DNA of 64,000 nucleotides from Nonomuraea dietziae. GTDB lineage: Bacteria > Actinomycetota > Actinomycetes > Streptosporangiales > Streptosporangiaceae. Below, in pieces: positions 43,501 to 51,747 of this stretch (its first letter is position 1; the number at the start of each line of letters is the position of its first letter). The position numbers were made by a program, and so were the translations under genes. The notes below the pieces were generated by a model. It had not been told where the DNA came from. It was given only the letters and a program-made list of their open reading frames with translations, and made no database searches. The stretch covers positions 4,526,001 through 4,590,000 of the forward strand of contig NZ_JACIBV010000001.1 of assembly GCF_014195505.1 (NCBI RefSeq), given 5' to 3'.

Positions 43501-44034
43501 GCCGGCGGGGAAGCGGAAGCCCCTGGACTCCCAGAACGAGCGCCGGTACACCTTGTTCCACACCGTGCGGTCGCGCAGCAGTTGAGGGTGGTGGCGCACG
43601 TGCGTGCGCCGTACCGCAGGAGGCAGGGCCTTGTCGTGCAGCCACGAGGGCACCTCCTTGCCCGCCGACAGGCGGCGCACGGCACCGCAGGCGAGGTCGG
43701 AGCCCGTGCTCTCCAGGGACCCGACCAGCGCCTCGTAGGCGCCGGCCGGCACGATGTCGTCGCCGTCGGCGAAGGTCAGGTACCTGCCTGCGACCCGGTC
43801 GAGCCCCGCGTTGCGGGCCAGGCCAGGACCGCGGTTCTCCTGCTGGATCAGCTGGAACCTGCTGTCCCTCGCCACCCTGGCCTTCGCGATGACGGCGCTG
43901 TTGTCGGTGGAGCCGTCATCGACCAGGAAGACCTCGATGTCGGAAAGCGTCTGCGTGGCAATGGATTCCAGACATTCGTCGAGATAGTGCTCCACGTTGC
44001 AGAAGGGCACAACGATGCTCAAGATCGCGGACAT
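40594..44034 (-). CDS. GT2 / TagF-type glycerophosphotransferase fusion (polymer synthase 2)
   Basis: A 1,146-residue protein of the same plan as the one at 34.9 kb but larger. Residues about 1-320 are GT-A family 2 (SIVVPFCNVEHYLDECLESI, VDDGSTDNS, FADGDDIVPAG, YEDVALAVAAHVHAE). Residues about 340-760 are a beta-sandwich-like spacer, unusually long. Residues about 780-1140 are the TagF/TagB domain (LYMQTWHGTPLKRLGYDLK, LYAPTWRDD, VRAHYLV, VLVTDYSSAMFDYCNTGRPM). It lacks membrane helices and should sit peripherally on the membrane. Expected role: polymerising polyol-phosphate or alternating sugar/polyol-phosphate units. GAGGAG precedes the ATG. Confidence 0.88.
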   Translation of the reverse strand: MSAILSIVVPFCNVEHYLDECLESIATQTLSDIEVFLVDDGSTDNSAVIAKARVARDSRFQLIQQENRGPGLARNAGLDRVAGRYLTFADGDDIVPAGAYEALVGSLESTGSDLACGAVRRLSAGKEVPSWLHDKALPPAVRRTHVRHHPQLLRDRTVWNKVYRRSFWESRGFRFPAGIYEDVALAVAAHVHAETVDVLDDVVYLWRRRDRGELSTTQNRAELGNLRARFDALEELRAVVAAHLPELLPGLDTQILEADVMIAVEAVTSMQQDEREAALDRVRPFLAAAGVDQLMALPVADRVKLYLARHHRVDALREVFGLEREGLPTVKGVRKGVFRPKLYLTYPFFGDRKVKVPARLYEVDEELELHTRVDRACWEEGGLVIEGFAYIDRLEMTDPGSSELRLELRNAKTADVIELTSERIARPDVTARAGHAAVCYDWSGFRARSSFGDRLLRRPGNWELWVTVESHGLQRSSRVSGPVHGHVDVWLDSDLRMRVPPRTRGQRFQIRMSTPVAVVDRAVAGASGFELSCRIGSRSGGAAEVVLSGAGDLSIPVELDAEGAFDVVIPYESLLRDPHGDDPRWEIVVAAGGASSRLASPDGVAARWITPSGAELAVEVTRYGFLVATWRETRPIVDTLEWDAEGRLVLSGEHVQDARPERLLVCRRRSTESRTVPLEWEGARFRARLAVAQLPSQGGELPLASGLWDLLMEVEDGVVPLRVGPTTIGSLSEYHVAGTHDFCVTSQEGEALALRSRVALGPDERGRYAQRLLRERTGSLPLKRDLVLFDSYEGRQFSCNPRAVFEELRRRDVGAELVWVSRDGQFATPEGAEVVMKGSRRHHEVRSSAGLVVSNWSQREIPGKPAGQLYMQTWHGTPLKRLGYDLKVTPFRRAETFKWIKEDVPLWDFLVSPSAFATTIMRRAYDYGGEVLEVGYPRNDLLKAADREERAQTVRRRLGIEPGKKVVLYAPTWRDDQHVGVGKRLFHLELDLERARKALGDDHVFLVRAHYLVTDRPAFPEGNFAIDVTHYPDIAELYLISDVLVTDYSSAMFDYCNTGRPMIFFAYDLANYRDEARGFYFDFEAEAPGPIVGESDQVIEAIAGLRDVEDAFAGKYRSFVDAYCPHDDGRASERVVDRIISTGIFG

Positions 44035-44045
44035 GCGGACACTCC

Positions 44046-44270
44046 TCAGGGAAATGACATGACTACTACGGCGGATTCGGGGCTGCCGTCGCGGGCAGTC
44101 GTGCTACGCCATCCGGACGCGAAAAGAAAATACGGAAAAGAATGGCGGGACAGAAGGCGGCAGGAAAGCGCCGGCTCATTATCGGCGAGCTGAACGACGG
44201 CATTCACGGTGACCGGCTCCGCGAATGGACGGGCCGGCCCGGCGGCATGGGCAGGGGAAGCCATGTTCAT
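44046..44270 (-). CDS. Possible 74-residue ORF upstream of the second polymer synthase
   Basis: This ORF starts at ATG 44268-44270 behind a very good ribosome site (AAAGGGAGGA, six bases away). It ends with a TGA immediately before the GAGGAG of the 1,146-residue gene, a layout that would couple translation. The product is unremarkable: Ala/Pro-rich start, a short aromatic stretch (FPYFLFASGW), no signal or membrane helix. About two thirds of codons end in G or C, clearly below neighbouring genes, so it may be a chance frame or a leader peptide. I do not recognise it. Confidence 0.35.
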   Translation of the reverse strand: MNMASPAHAAGPARPFAEPVTVNAVVQLADNEPALSCRLLSRHSFPYFLFASGWRSTTARDGSPESAVVVMSFP

Positions 44271-44293
44271 CCGTGGTCCTCCCTTTCGCGGCG

Positions 44294-44989
44294 TCAATGC
44301 GAGCGCGCTTCGGCCATCAGGGAGATTCCCGGCAGGCGGCCGACAGGGAGAAAACGCTCCGACCACACGACCGCGCCGAGCACGCCGTTCACCAGAGGAG
44401 ACGGCTCCTCCAGGCCGCGACAGGCGCCCCTGCGCCCGCGCCACCGGAGGGCCGGCCGCAGCAGCACGTTCCAGCTCCACATCCGCTCGATCGTGAGTCC
44501 GGCGTCGAGCAGGAGCATGGACAGGGAGTCCCTGGTGTAGCGGCGCTCACGGCCGAGGGCGACGTCGCGCGCCGACCACAGGCGCATGTCGCACGGCACG
44601 GCGATCAGCGCGGTCCCTCCGGACCTCAGCAGCCTGTTGATCTCGGTGGCCGCCGCCGCGTCGTCGTCGATGTGCTCGAGCACGTCGAAGGCGACGACCA
44701 GGTCGAACTCGTCCGAGGGCAGGGGCAGGTTCCTGATGTCACCCCACATCGCGTCCACGCCCCTGGACCGGGCGTGGTCGACCGCCGCCTCCGAGCAGTC
44801 GACGGCGAGGGCCTGCCATCCGTGATCGACGAGAACCCGCGTGTTGCCGCCGCCCGCCGCCCCGAGATCCACCGCACGACCCGGTGTGCCGAGGCGGCGC
44901 AACCGCCGGGCGAGGAGGGCCCGTCGCTCGCGGTGCCACCAGTTGCGGTCTTCGAGACGCATCGCCCGGTCGATTTCGACGGCATCCAT
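44294..44989 (-). CDS. SAM-dependent methyltransferase (class I)
   Basis: A 231-residue methyltransferase. The SAM-binding motif I is AVDLGAAGGGNTRVLVDHGW (residues 39-58), followed by acidic motif LAVDCSE, then WGDIRNLPLPSDEFDLVVAF and DVLEHIDDD (motifs II-III). Such type 11 enzymes O- or N-methylate small molecules or sugars. In this locus a methylated sugar in the surface polymer is plausible. The N-terminus (DRAMRLEDRNWWHRERRALL) resembles methyltransferases associated with lipid-linked glycans. It is divergent from the aminotransferase gene across a 251-base gap that should hold promoters for both directions. Confidence 0.87.
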   Translation of the reverse strand: MDAVEIDRAMRLEDRNWWHRERRALLARRLRRLGTPGRAVDLGAAGGGNTRVLVDHGWQALAVDCSEAAVDHARSRGVDAMWGDIRNLPLPSDEFDLVVAFDVLEHIDDDAAAATEINRLLRSGGTALIAVPCDMRLWSARDVALGRERRYTRDSLSMLLLDAGLTIERMWSWNVLLRPALRWRGRRGACRGLEEPSPLVNGVLGAVVWSERFLPVGRLPGISLMAEARSH

Positions 44990-45240
44990 CTTTACTCCCT
45001 GTAGCCGCTTCTCGTCCTCGGCATTCTGGTCGCGTCACCGGCTGCGGACGTCTCGTTGAACAGCAGCAGGAATCAGCCCTGGCAGTTCTTTACCTGGCGG
45101 GATCGGCCATCGGCGAAGGGAGTCAACACCGGGCAAATTTCTGTCCACCGAAAGGCAACGGCACCGACCGGGGCGAGCGCTGGGTTTACAGTCGCTCTCT
45201 GGTTCCAAGCCATTTATCCGCTCGGACGGGGAGTGCCCCT

Positions 45241-46341
45241 GTGCATAATCGGCAAACGGCGCCAATTCCACTTGCACAGCCTGTGATCGGCGAGGCGGAA
45301 ATAGCGGCGGCCGTGCGCGTGCTACGCAGCGGCCGGGTCGTCCAGGGCCCAGAGGTGGCCGCCTTCGAGCACGAGTTCTCCTCCATGGTCGCGGACAGGC
45401 ACTGCGTCGCCGTCAACTCGGGCACCTCGGCACTTCACCTGACCCTCATGGCGCTGGGCATCGGCCCTGCCGACGAGGTCATCGTGCCCTCGTTCACCTT
45501 CGCCGCCACCGCCAACGCGGTGCGGCTCGTCGGCGCCGATCCGGTCTTCGCCGACATCGACCCTGCCACCTACTGCCTGGCGCCCGACGCGGTCGCGGCG
45601 GCGATCAGCCCGCGCACCGCGGCCATCATGCCCGTCCACCTGTACGGCCACCCCGCCCCCATGGACGACCTCCAGGCCCTCGCCGACCGGCACGGCCTGG
45701 CCATCGTCGAGGACGCGTGCCAGGCCCACGGCGCGGCGCTGGACGGCAAGCCCGCAGGGTCCTTCGGCGCGGCAGGCTGCTTCAGCTTCTACCCGACCAA
45801 GAACATGCACGCCCTGGAGGGCGGCATGATCGCCACCGCCGACGCGAACCTGGCCCGCAGGCTCCGTCTCCTGCGCAACCAGGGCATGGAGGCGCGCTAC
45901 GCCAACGAGATCGTCGGCGCGAACCTGCGCATGACCGACGTGGCCGCCGCCATCGGCAGGGTGCAACTCGAGCAGCTGCCCGGATGGACCGAGCAGCGCG
46001 TCAGGAACGCCAAGAGTCTCGACGCGCGCATCACCGCGCTGCCGGCGCCCTTCGTGGCCGACGGCGCGACGCACGTCTACCACCAGTACACGCTTCGGGC
46101 GCCCGGCGAGCGCGACCGCTTCCAGCGGCGGCTGTCGGAGCTGGGCGTGGGCAGCGCGGTCTACTACCTGACCCCCGTCCACCGGCTGAGGCCGTACCTG
46201 CCCGAGCACGGGCACCTGGCGCTCCCCGAGACCGAGTGCGCGGTCGCCGAGGTGGTGTCGCTGCCGGTGCACCCGTCGCTCACGCCCGCCCAGCTCGACC
46301 GCGTCGCCGAGGCGGTCAACGAGGCGGGGAGCCTGCTGTGA
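45241..46341 (+). CDS. DegT/DnrJ/EryC1-family sugar aminotransferase (WbpE-like)
   Basis: A 366-residue PLP enzyme of the nucleotide-sugar aminotransferase family. It starts IPLAQPVIGEAEIAAAVRVL (residues 9-28), has NSGTSALHLTLMALGI (59-74), VEDACQAHGAALDGKPAGSF (156-175), and the PLP-binding Lys187 in FSFYPTKNMHALEGGMI. Strong similarity of layout to WbpE (UDP-3-keto-GlcNAcA 3-aminotransferase), plus the immediately coupled Gfo/Idh dehydrogenase, supports a 3-amino sugar product. The GTG at 45241 is preceded by GGGGAG; longer readings extend into the AT-richer divergent spacer. Its stop overlaps the next GTG. Confidence 0.9.
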   Translation: MHNRQTAPIPLAQPVIGEAEIAAAVRVLRSGRVVQGPEVAAFEHEFSSMVADRHCVAVNSGTSALHLTLMALGIGPADEVIVPSFTFAATANAVRLVGADPVFADIDPATYCLAPDAVAAAISPRTAAIMPVHLYGHPAPMDDLQALADRHGLAIVEDACQAHGAALDGKPAGSFGAAGCFSFYPTKNMHALEGGMIATADANLARRLRLLRNQGMEARYANEIVGANLRMTDVAAAIGRVQLEQLPGWTEQRVRNAKSLDARITALPAPFVADGATHVYHQYTLRAPGERDRFQRRLSELGVGSAVYYLTPVHRLRPYLPEHGHLALPETECAVAEVVSLPVHPSLTPAQLDRVAEAVNEAGSLL

Positions 46342-47369
46342 GCCGAGGAAGGACGCTGCGCGCCGGGCTGATAGGGCTCGGCGCGATGGGGCGCCACCAC
46401 GCCCGCGTGCTGTCGGGGCTGGAAGGGGTGTGCCTGGCCGGCGTCAGCGACCCGCTGGCCTCGAAAATCGCGCCCTTCCACGGCGTCCCCCTCCTCAACG
46501 ACCTCGACGACCTGCTCACCCTCGGCATCGACTACGCCGTGGTGGCCACCCCCACGGCCACGCACGAGGAGGTCGGCCTGCGCCTGGCCGCCGCCGGCGT
46601 CTGCGCCCTGATCGAGAAGCCGCTGGCGCACACGGTCGACGCCGCGCACCGGCTCGTGACGGCCTTCCGTTCACGCGGGCTGGTGGCCGCGGTGGGTCAC
46701 ATCGAGCGCTTCAACCCCGCGCTGCTCAGCCTCCGCGACAGGCTGGAGGCCGGAGAGCTCGGCGAGGTGTTCCAGGTCGCCACCCGCCGCCAGGGCCCCT
46801 TCCCCAACCGGATCACCGACGTCGGCGTGGTCAAGGACCTGGCCACCCACGACATCGACCTCACGAGCTGGGTGACGGGACAGGACTACCTGTCGGTGTC
46901 GGCCCGCACGATCTCCAGGAGCGGGCGGGCCTACGAGGACATGGTTGCCGTCGTCGGCCAGCTCGAACGGTCGGCCGTCGCCAACCACCTGGTCAACTGG
47001 CTGAGCCCGCTGAAGGAGCGCTCCACGATCGTCACGGGCGACCTCGGGTGTTTCGTGGCCGACACCCTCACCGCCGACCTCACCTTCTACTCCAACGGCG
47101 CCGGTCACACCGAGTGGGAGGCGCTGAGCGCCTTCAGGGGCGTCTCCGAGGGAGCCCTGATCCGCTACGCGATCCTCAAGCGGGAGCCCCTCCAGGTCGA
47201 GCACGAGCGGTTCCGCGACGCGGTGCTCGGCCTGCCCGCCGACATCGTGCCGCTCGACCACGGCCTTCGCACGGTGGCGGTGTCCGTCGCGGTGCTGCGC
47301 TCCGCCCACGAGGGCGTGACCGTGCACCTGAGCGACCACCACCGCCTCGAGACACAGAAAGCGCACTGA
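46338..47369 (+). CDS. Gfo/Idh/MocA oxidoreductase, UDP-GlcNAc(A) 3-dehydrogenase-like (WbpB/WlbA-like)
   Basis: A 343-residue NAD-dependent dehydrogenase. The Rossmann motif is AGLIGLGAMGRHHARVL (residues 9-25), the family Lys motif is EKPLAHTVDAAHRL (about 96-109), and GHIERFNPALLSLRD (about 122-136) is characteristic of the UDP-N-acetylglucosamine(uronate) 3-dehydrogenase group. It would oxidise C3 of a UDP-GlcNAc-type sugar to the 3-keto form used by the coupled DegT aminotransferase (GTGA overlap). Sugar identity is inferred from the partner genes. Confidence 0.88.
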   Translation: MSRGRTLRAGLIGLGAMGRHHARVLSGLEGVCLAGVSDPLASKIAPFHGVPLLNDLDDLLTLGIDYAVVATPTATHEEVGLRLAAAGVCALIEKPLAHTVDAAHRLVTAFRSRGLVAAVGHIERFNPALLSLRDRLEAGELGEVFQVATRRQGPFPNRITDVGVVKDLATHDIDLTSWVTGQDYLSVSARTISRSGRAYEDMVAVVGQLERSAVANHLVNWLSPLKERSTIVTGDLGCFVADTLTADLTFYSNGAGHTEWEALSAFRGVSEGALIRYAILKREPLQVEHERFRDAVLGLPADIVPLDHGLRTVAVSVAVLRSAHEGVTVHLSDHHRLETQKAH

Positions 47370-47370
47370 C

Positions 47371-49956
47371 ATGTCATCACCTGCCGCCCGGCCCCGGCTC
47401 GCCGTCATCGTGGGCAACGCCATCACCGGTGACTCCAGAGTCCAGAAGACCGCCCTCGCCGCGGCCCGCGACGGGTGGGAGGTCACGCTCGTCGGGCGGG
47501 CCGCCGGTGGTGAGACCGAATACTCGTCGTTCGGTCCCGTACGGGTCATCAGAGTCGCCGTCGACGACGTCATGCGTAAGCACGCGTGGGTGAAGCGCCA
47601 GCGGCGGGGCCTGCGCGCCAGAATCACGCAGTGGGGCCTGCCCGACGAGAGGGCTTTGGCCCGCTACCGGACGGCGCACCGGGTGTGGGTCAGGGAGCAG
47701 CGCGCCCACATCGGCTGGACCTACAGCGCGGGAGCGAGCGGCGCCCTGTCCCGCCACACCAGGCGGCTGTGGATCCGCCTGGGCAGGCACGTCCACCAGG
47801 CGCGCGTCCGCGCCTTCAGGTGGGAGCGCAGGCGCAGCCGCAGGAAGCACACGCCGGTCGGCGAGTGGCGCAGGGACATGCCCGAGCTCATCGACCTCGA
47901 GCTGGCCTTCGGGGCGGTCCTCGACGACCTGCGGCCCCATGTGATCCACGCCAACGACATCACGATGATCGGCGTGGCCGCCCAGAGCGCCGCGCGGCTG
48001 CGCTCGCGCGGGTTCACCTGCCGGTGGCTCTACGACGCCCACGAGTACGTCAGGGGCGCGGACTGGCACACGGAACTCAGGACGAGCGCCTATCACGACC
48101 TGGAGCGGCAGTTCATCGGCAGGGCGGACGCCGTCGTCACGGTCTCTCCCGAGATCGCCGAGGTGCTGCGGCGGCAGTATCACCTGCCCTCCACGCCGCT
48201 GGTCGTGCGCAACACGCCGATCAGAGAGGCCGTCGGCCGTGGTGAGAGCTCCGCCAGCGTCCGCGCCGCCTGCGGTCTCGGCCCGGACACGCCCCTGCTC
48301 GTCTACTCGGGCTGGATGGACAGGGACCGCAGCGTCGACACGGCCGTCGCCTCGCTGACCTCGCTGCCCCACGTCCATCTGGCGATCGTGTCGGGGCGGA
48401 AGAACGCGGTGCTCAGGGAGCTGCTGGAGCTGGCCGAGCGGATCGGCGTCAGCGATCGCGTCCACGTGGTCCCCTACGTGCCGCAGGCCGACGTCGCCGA
48501 CTACCTCTCCACCGCCGACCTGGGTCTGATCTGCTCGAAGCGGCTGCCGAACCACGAGATGTCGCTGCCGACCAAGCTGGCGGAGTACCTGCACGCGGGG
48601 CTCGCGCTGGTGGTCAGCGACGTGCGCACCGTCGCCACCTACGTCAACGCCCACGGGGTGGGCGAGGTCTTCTCCTCAGGAGACGTGCCCGCCTTCGCCG
48701 CCGCCGTACGGCGTGGCCTGTCGAGGAAGAAGGAGCTGGCCGAGAACATCTCCGAGGCCATACTCAAGGAGCTGTCGTGGGAGTACCAGTGCTCGATCCT
48801 GCTGCAGCTCTACCGCGAGCTGTCGGGTCTCACCCCGCCCCCGCCCTCCTCGGTCGTGCCGTGGGACGCGCGTGAGCGGATGGGGAGCGTGACGGACGGC
48901 GGCTGGACCCCGCTCCGCGCCACCCCGATCAGGCTCGGCCTCGGCCCCGCCAACCACTCGGGCCAGCTGGCCGCCTTCGCGCAGGCCATCAGCAGGGAGC
49001 GCGGCGACGTCTCGATGGAGGTCGTGATGCTGAAGCGTCCCGGCTCTCCCCTCGACTATCCCGCCGACCACTACCTCGACCCCGCGGCCTTCGGGCGCAG
49101 GGAGACGCAGATCGCGCAGATCCAGCGGACCCTCGGCCGCTACACGCACCTGCTGGCCGACGCCTTCCTGCCGATCCTGGGCAGGCTCAACGGCGAGCAC
49201 GTGGACGGCGACCTGCCCGCGCTGCTCAGGGCGGGCATCAAGGTCGCGCTCCTCGCCCACGGCAGCGAGGTCCGCCATCCCCTGCGGCACATGGAACGGC
49301 ACGAGCACTCGCTGTTCCACGACGCCCCCGAGGAGGTGGTGAGGCGACTCACCGCGGTCACCGAGCACAACCACAGGATCGCGAGGGAGTGCGGGCTGCC
49401 CGTCTTCGTGACCACACCCGATCTCCTGGACGACCTGCCACAGGCAATATGGGCGCCGCTGGTCGTGGACGTGAACGCCTGGGCCTGCGACGCGCCCGTG
49501 ATGCGCAGGAGCAGGCCCAAGGTGCTCCACGCGCCGTCCAAGCGGTGGACGAAGGGGACCGCGCGCATCCTTCCCGCGCTCACCGGTCTGCACGAGCGTG
49601 GCGTCATCGACTTCCAGCTGGCCGAGAACGTCTCCTGGTCGCAGATGCGCGCGCTGGTGCGGGAGGCCGACATCGTGGTCGACCAGTTCGCCATCGGCAG
49701 CTACGGCACCTTCGCCTGCGAGGGTATGGCAGCGGGCAAGCCCGTGATGGCCTACCTGTCGGAGAGCGCCTACGGCAGCGGCGTGCCCGTGCCGCCCATC
49801 GTCAACGCCACCGTGGACACGATCGGCCCCGCCATGGAGCGCCTGCTGGACGACAGGGACGCCACGGCGCGGATCGGGGTCGAGTCCGCGGCCTTCGCCC
49901 GCGCCTACCACGACGGCACCCAGACCGTCAGGGCCCTGGCCGGGTTCCTGCGGTGA
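47371..49956 (+). CDS. Tandem-domain glycosyltransferase
   Basis: An 861-residue protein with two GT-B-like halves. The first (about 8-460) has RLAVIVGNAITGDSRVQKTA, HVIHANDITMIGVAAQSAAR, LYDAHEYVRGAD and a donor-binding end (LVYSGWMDRDRSVDTAVASL, LSTADLGLICSKRLPN, LPTKLAEYLHAGLALV), typical of GT4. The second (about 505-860) looks like another glycosyltransferase fold (RLGLGPANHSGQLAAFAQAI, VLHAPSKRWTKGT, EADIVVDQFAIGSYGTFACE, GMAAGKPVMAYLSES). It begins two bases after the Gfo/Idh stop. Two activities in one chain could add two different sugars in succession. Confidence 0.85.
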   Translation: MSSPAARPRLAVIVGNAITGDSRVQKTALAAARDGWEVTLVGRAAGGETEYSSFGPVRVIRVAVDDVMRKHAWVKRQRRGLRARITQWGLPDERALARYRTAHRVWVREQRAHIGWTYSAGASGALSRHTRRLWIRLGRHVHQARVRAFRWERRRSRRKHTPVGEWRRDMPELIDLELAFGAVLDDLRPHVIHANDITMIGVAAQSAARLRSRGFTCRWLYDAHEYVRGADWHTELRTSAYHDLERQFIGRADAVVTVSPEIAEVLRRQYHLPSTPLVVRNTPIREAVGRGESSASVRAACGLGPDTPLLVYSGWMDRDRSVDTAVASLTSLPHVHLAIVSGRKNAVLRELLELAERIGVSDRVHVVPYVPQADVADYLSTADLGLICSKRLPNHEMSLPTKLAEYLHAGLALVVSDVRTVATYVNAHGVGEVFSSGDVPAFAAAVRRGLSRKKELAENISEAILKELSWEYQCSILLQLYRELSGLTPPPPSSVVPWDARERMGSVTDGGWTPLRATPIRLGLGPANHSGQLAAFAQAISRERGDVSMEVVMLKRPGSPLDYPADHYLDPAAFGRRETQIAQIQRTLGRYTHLLADAFLPILGRLNGEHVDGDLPALLRAGIKVALLAHGSEVRHPLRHMERHEHSLFHDAPEEVVRRLTAVTEHNHRIARECGLPVFVTTPDLLDDLPQAIWAPLVVDVNAWACDAPVMRRSRPKVLHAPSKRWTKGTARILPALTGLHERGVIDFQLAENVSWSQMRALVREADIVVDQFAIGSYGTFACEGMAAGKPVMAYLSESAYGSGVPVPPIVNATVDTIGPAMERLLDDRDATARIGVESAAFARAYHDGTQTVRALAGFLR

Positions 49957-49967
49957 CCATCACAGCT

Positions 49968-50004
49968 CCCACGAGGGCCGCGCGTTCGGCCAGGCCCTCG
50001 TGGG
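49968..50004 (+). terminator. Hairpin after the tandem glycosyltransferase gene
   Basis: Perfect 12-bp arms (CCCACGAGGGCC 49968-49979, GGCCCTCGTGGG 49993-50004) with a 13-base loop start 12 bases after the stop codon. The 160 bases that follow up to the next start hold only short dyads and no gene I can support. Confidence 0.7.
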
Positions 50005-50163
50005 CCAGGTGCGCCACGGCCCGCCGGGTCGGCGCGAGCACCAGGCCGGCCGCGTGGCCGGTCAGGTGCGACGCGTCGCGGCCGTGCGCCGACCACGCCG
50101 ACGCCGGCAAAAGATCACATCAGCAACGAAGTGCCACCATTTAACTCCGGAGAGTAGCGCAAC

Positions 50164-51747
50164 ATGCAAGCGGACGTCAGCGTGATCATCGCCGTCTACA
50201 ACACCATGCCGTACCTGACGGAATGCCTGGACTCGGTCGTCTCGCAGACCATCGGGCCCGACCGGATGCAGGTCATCGCCGTGGACGACGGCTCCACCGA
50301 CGGCGGCGACAAGGAGCTCCAACGCTTCGCCGAGCTGTACCCGGGGTTGTTCACCGTGCTCACGCAGGAGCACTCGGGCGGCCAGGCCCAGCCGAGCAAC
50401 AGGGCGCTGTCCATGGCCACCGGCAGGTACGTCTTCTTCCTCGGAGCCGGCGACCACCTCGGCCCCGAGGCGCTCGAGCGGCTGGTGTCGGCCGCCGACA
50501 CCTACGACTCGGACGTGGTGCTCGGCCGTACCATCGGGGTGAACGGCAGGAACGTCAGCCGGGCCGTCTACGAGAGCACCAGGCCGGAGATCACGCTCGA
50601 CGACTCGCCGCTGGCGTGGGCGCTGTCCAACAACAAGCTGTTCCGCAGGGAGCTCGTCGAACGGCACGGGCTGCGCTTCCCCGAGCACATGCCGGTCTGG
50701 AGCGACCAGCCGTTCACCCTCGAGGCCTGTGTCCGCGCCCGGCGGATCAGCGTCCTGGCCGACTACGACTACTACTACGCCGTGCGCAGGGATGACGCGA
50801 GCGACGTCGGCTCCAGGACCTCGCACCTGACCAGGCTGCGGTGCACGGCGGAGGTCATGAAGTCGGCGGCGTCGCTGCTCGAGCGGGGGACGGGCAGGGA
50901 CACCGTGCTGAGGCGGCACTTCACGTGGGAGCTGTCCAAGCTGCTCGACCAGGACTTCCTCACCCTGGAGCGGGAGCGGCAGGACGACGTGTGCGCGGGC
51001 GTGGGCGCTCTGGCCGAGGCCTACCTCACCCCTGGCATCGTCGCCAAGCTCGACCGCACGCGCAGGGTGAAGCTCCTGCTGGCACAGGTGGGACTCGCCG
51101 ACGAGCTGAGGGAGCTCATCCGCCGCGAGCGGGACGGCGTCGGGTCGGCGGTGGTCGTCACGGGAGACGGCGTCTACGAGGCGCTGCCCGGATTCGGCAC
51201 CCTGCCGAATCACCACTTCGCGCTGACGGGCAGCGCGGCAGGGCTCATGCGGGTCGACGACGTCGTCCGCGACGAGGACGGCATCCTGACCGGGCGCCTC
51301 CCGCTGGTCGGCGCGTCCCCGGTGCGTGTGGCCTTCCTTCCCGTGCGCAAGGGCAGGAGCCAGGACGAGGACATCACCGGCTGCTACAAGCTCGCCGAGG
51401 GCCACGTGCCGCCGTTCGCCGAGCCGGTCTCGGCCGAGCAGCACGACGACCACCTCGCGATCAAAGTCCACGTCCCGTACGCGTCGCTGACGAAGCGCAG
51501 GGCCGACCGCGCGAAGATCTTCGTCCCCCGGCTGTACGTCAGGGTCGCGAACGTGACCTACCAGCTCCCCCTTCCGCAGCTTCCAGGGCCGTCGACCTCT
51601 GTCGTCCGGTGGCGCGGAGGAAAGGCCTTCCGGATCACGCTCGGCGACGACTCGCAGGGAAATCTGAAGATCTACGTCAGCAGGATGTCGCGGCTCAAGG
51701 CGCTAAGGCGGGCGCTGCGCCGCATGCGGAGAAGGAAGCACTCATGA
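50164..51747 (+). CDS. Family 2 glycosyltransferase with C-terminal beta domain
   Basis: A 527-residue protein. Residues 1-230 form a GT-A domain: DVSVIIAVYNTMPYLTECLD (donor-binding N-terminus), VDDGSTDGG, the DXD-position FFLGAGDH (the usual second Asp motif is altered) and WSDQPFTLEACVRARR. Residues about 330-510 resemble the beta-rich spacer seen in the two TagF fusions, which suggests common ancestry after loss of a TagF half. GGAGAG lies ten bases before the ATG. It is coupled to the nucleotide-sugar dehydrogenase gene by an ATGA overlap. Confidence 0.87.
   Translation: MQADVSVIIAVYNTMPYLTECLDSVVSQTIGPDRMQVIAVDDGSTDGGDKELQRFAELYPGLFTVLTQEHSGGQAQPSNRALSMATGRYVFFLGAGDHLGPEALERLVSAADTYDSDVVLGRTIGVNGRNVSRAVYESTRPEITLDDSPLAWALSNNKLFRRELVERHGLRFPEHMPVWSDQPFTLEACVRARRISVLADYDYYYAVRRDDASDVGSRTSHLTRLRCTAEVMKSAASLLERGTGRDTVLRRHFTWELSKLLDQDFLTLERERQDDVCAGVGALAEAYLTPGIVAKLDRTRRVKLLLAQVGLADELRELIRRERDGVGSAVVVTGDGVYEALPGFGTLPNHHFALTGSAAGLMRVDDVVRDEDGILTGRLPLVGASPVRVAFLPVRKGRSQDEDITGCYKLAEGHVPPFAEPVSAEQHDDHLAIKVHVPYASLTKRRADRAKIFVPRLYVRVANVTYQLPLPQLPGPSTSVVRWRGGKAFRITLGDDSQGNLKIYVSRMSRLKALRRALRRMRRRKHS

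Noticed and set aside
44884..45240. N-terminal extension of the DegT aminotransferase
   Set aside because: The extension crosses the divergent promoter region and antisense methyltransferase sequence; aminotransferase homology begins right after GTG 45241.
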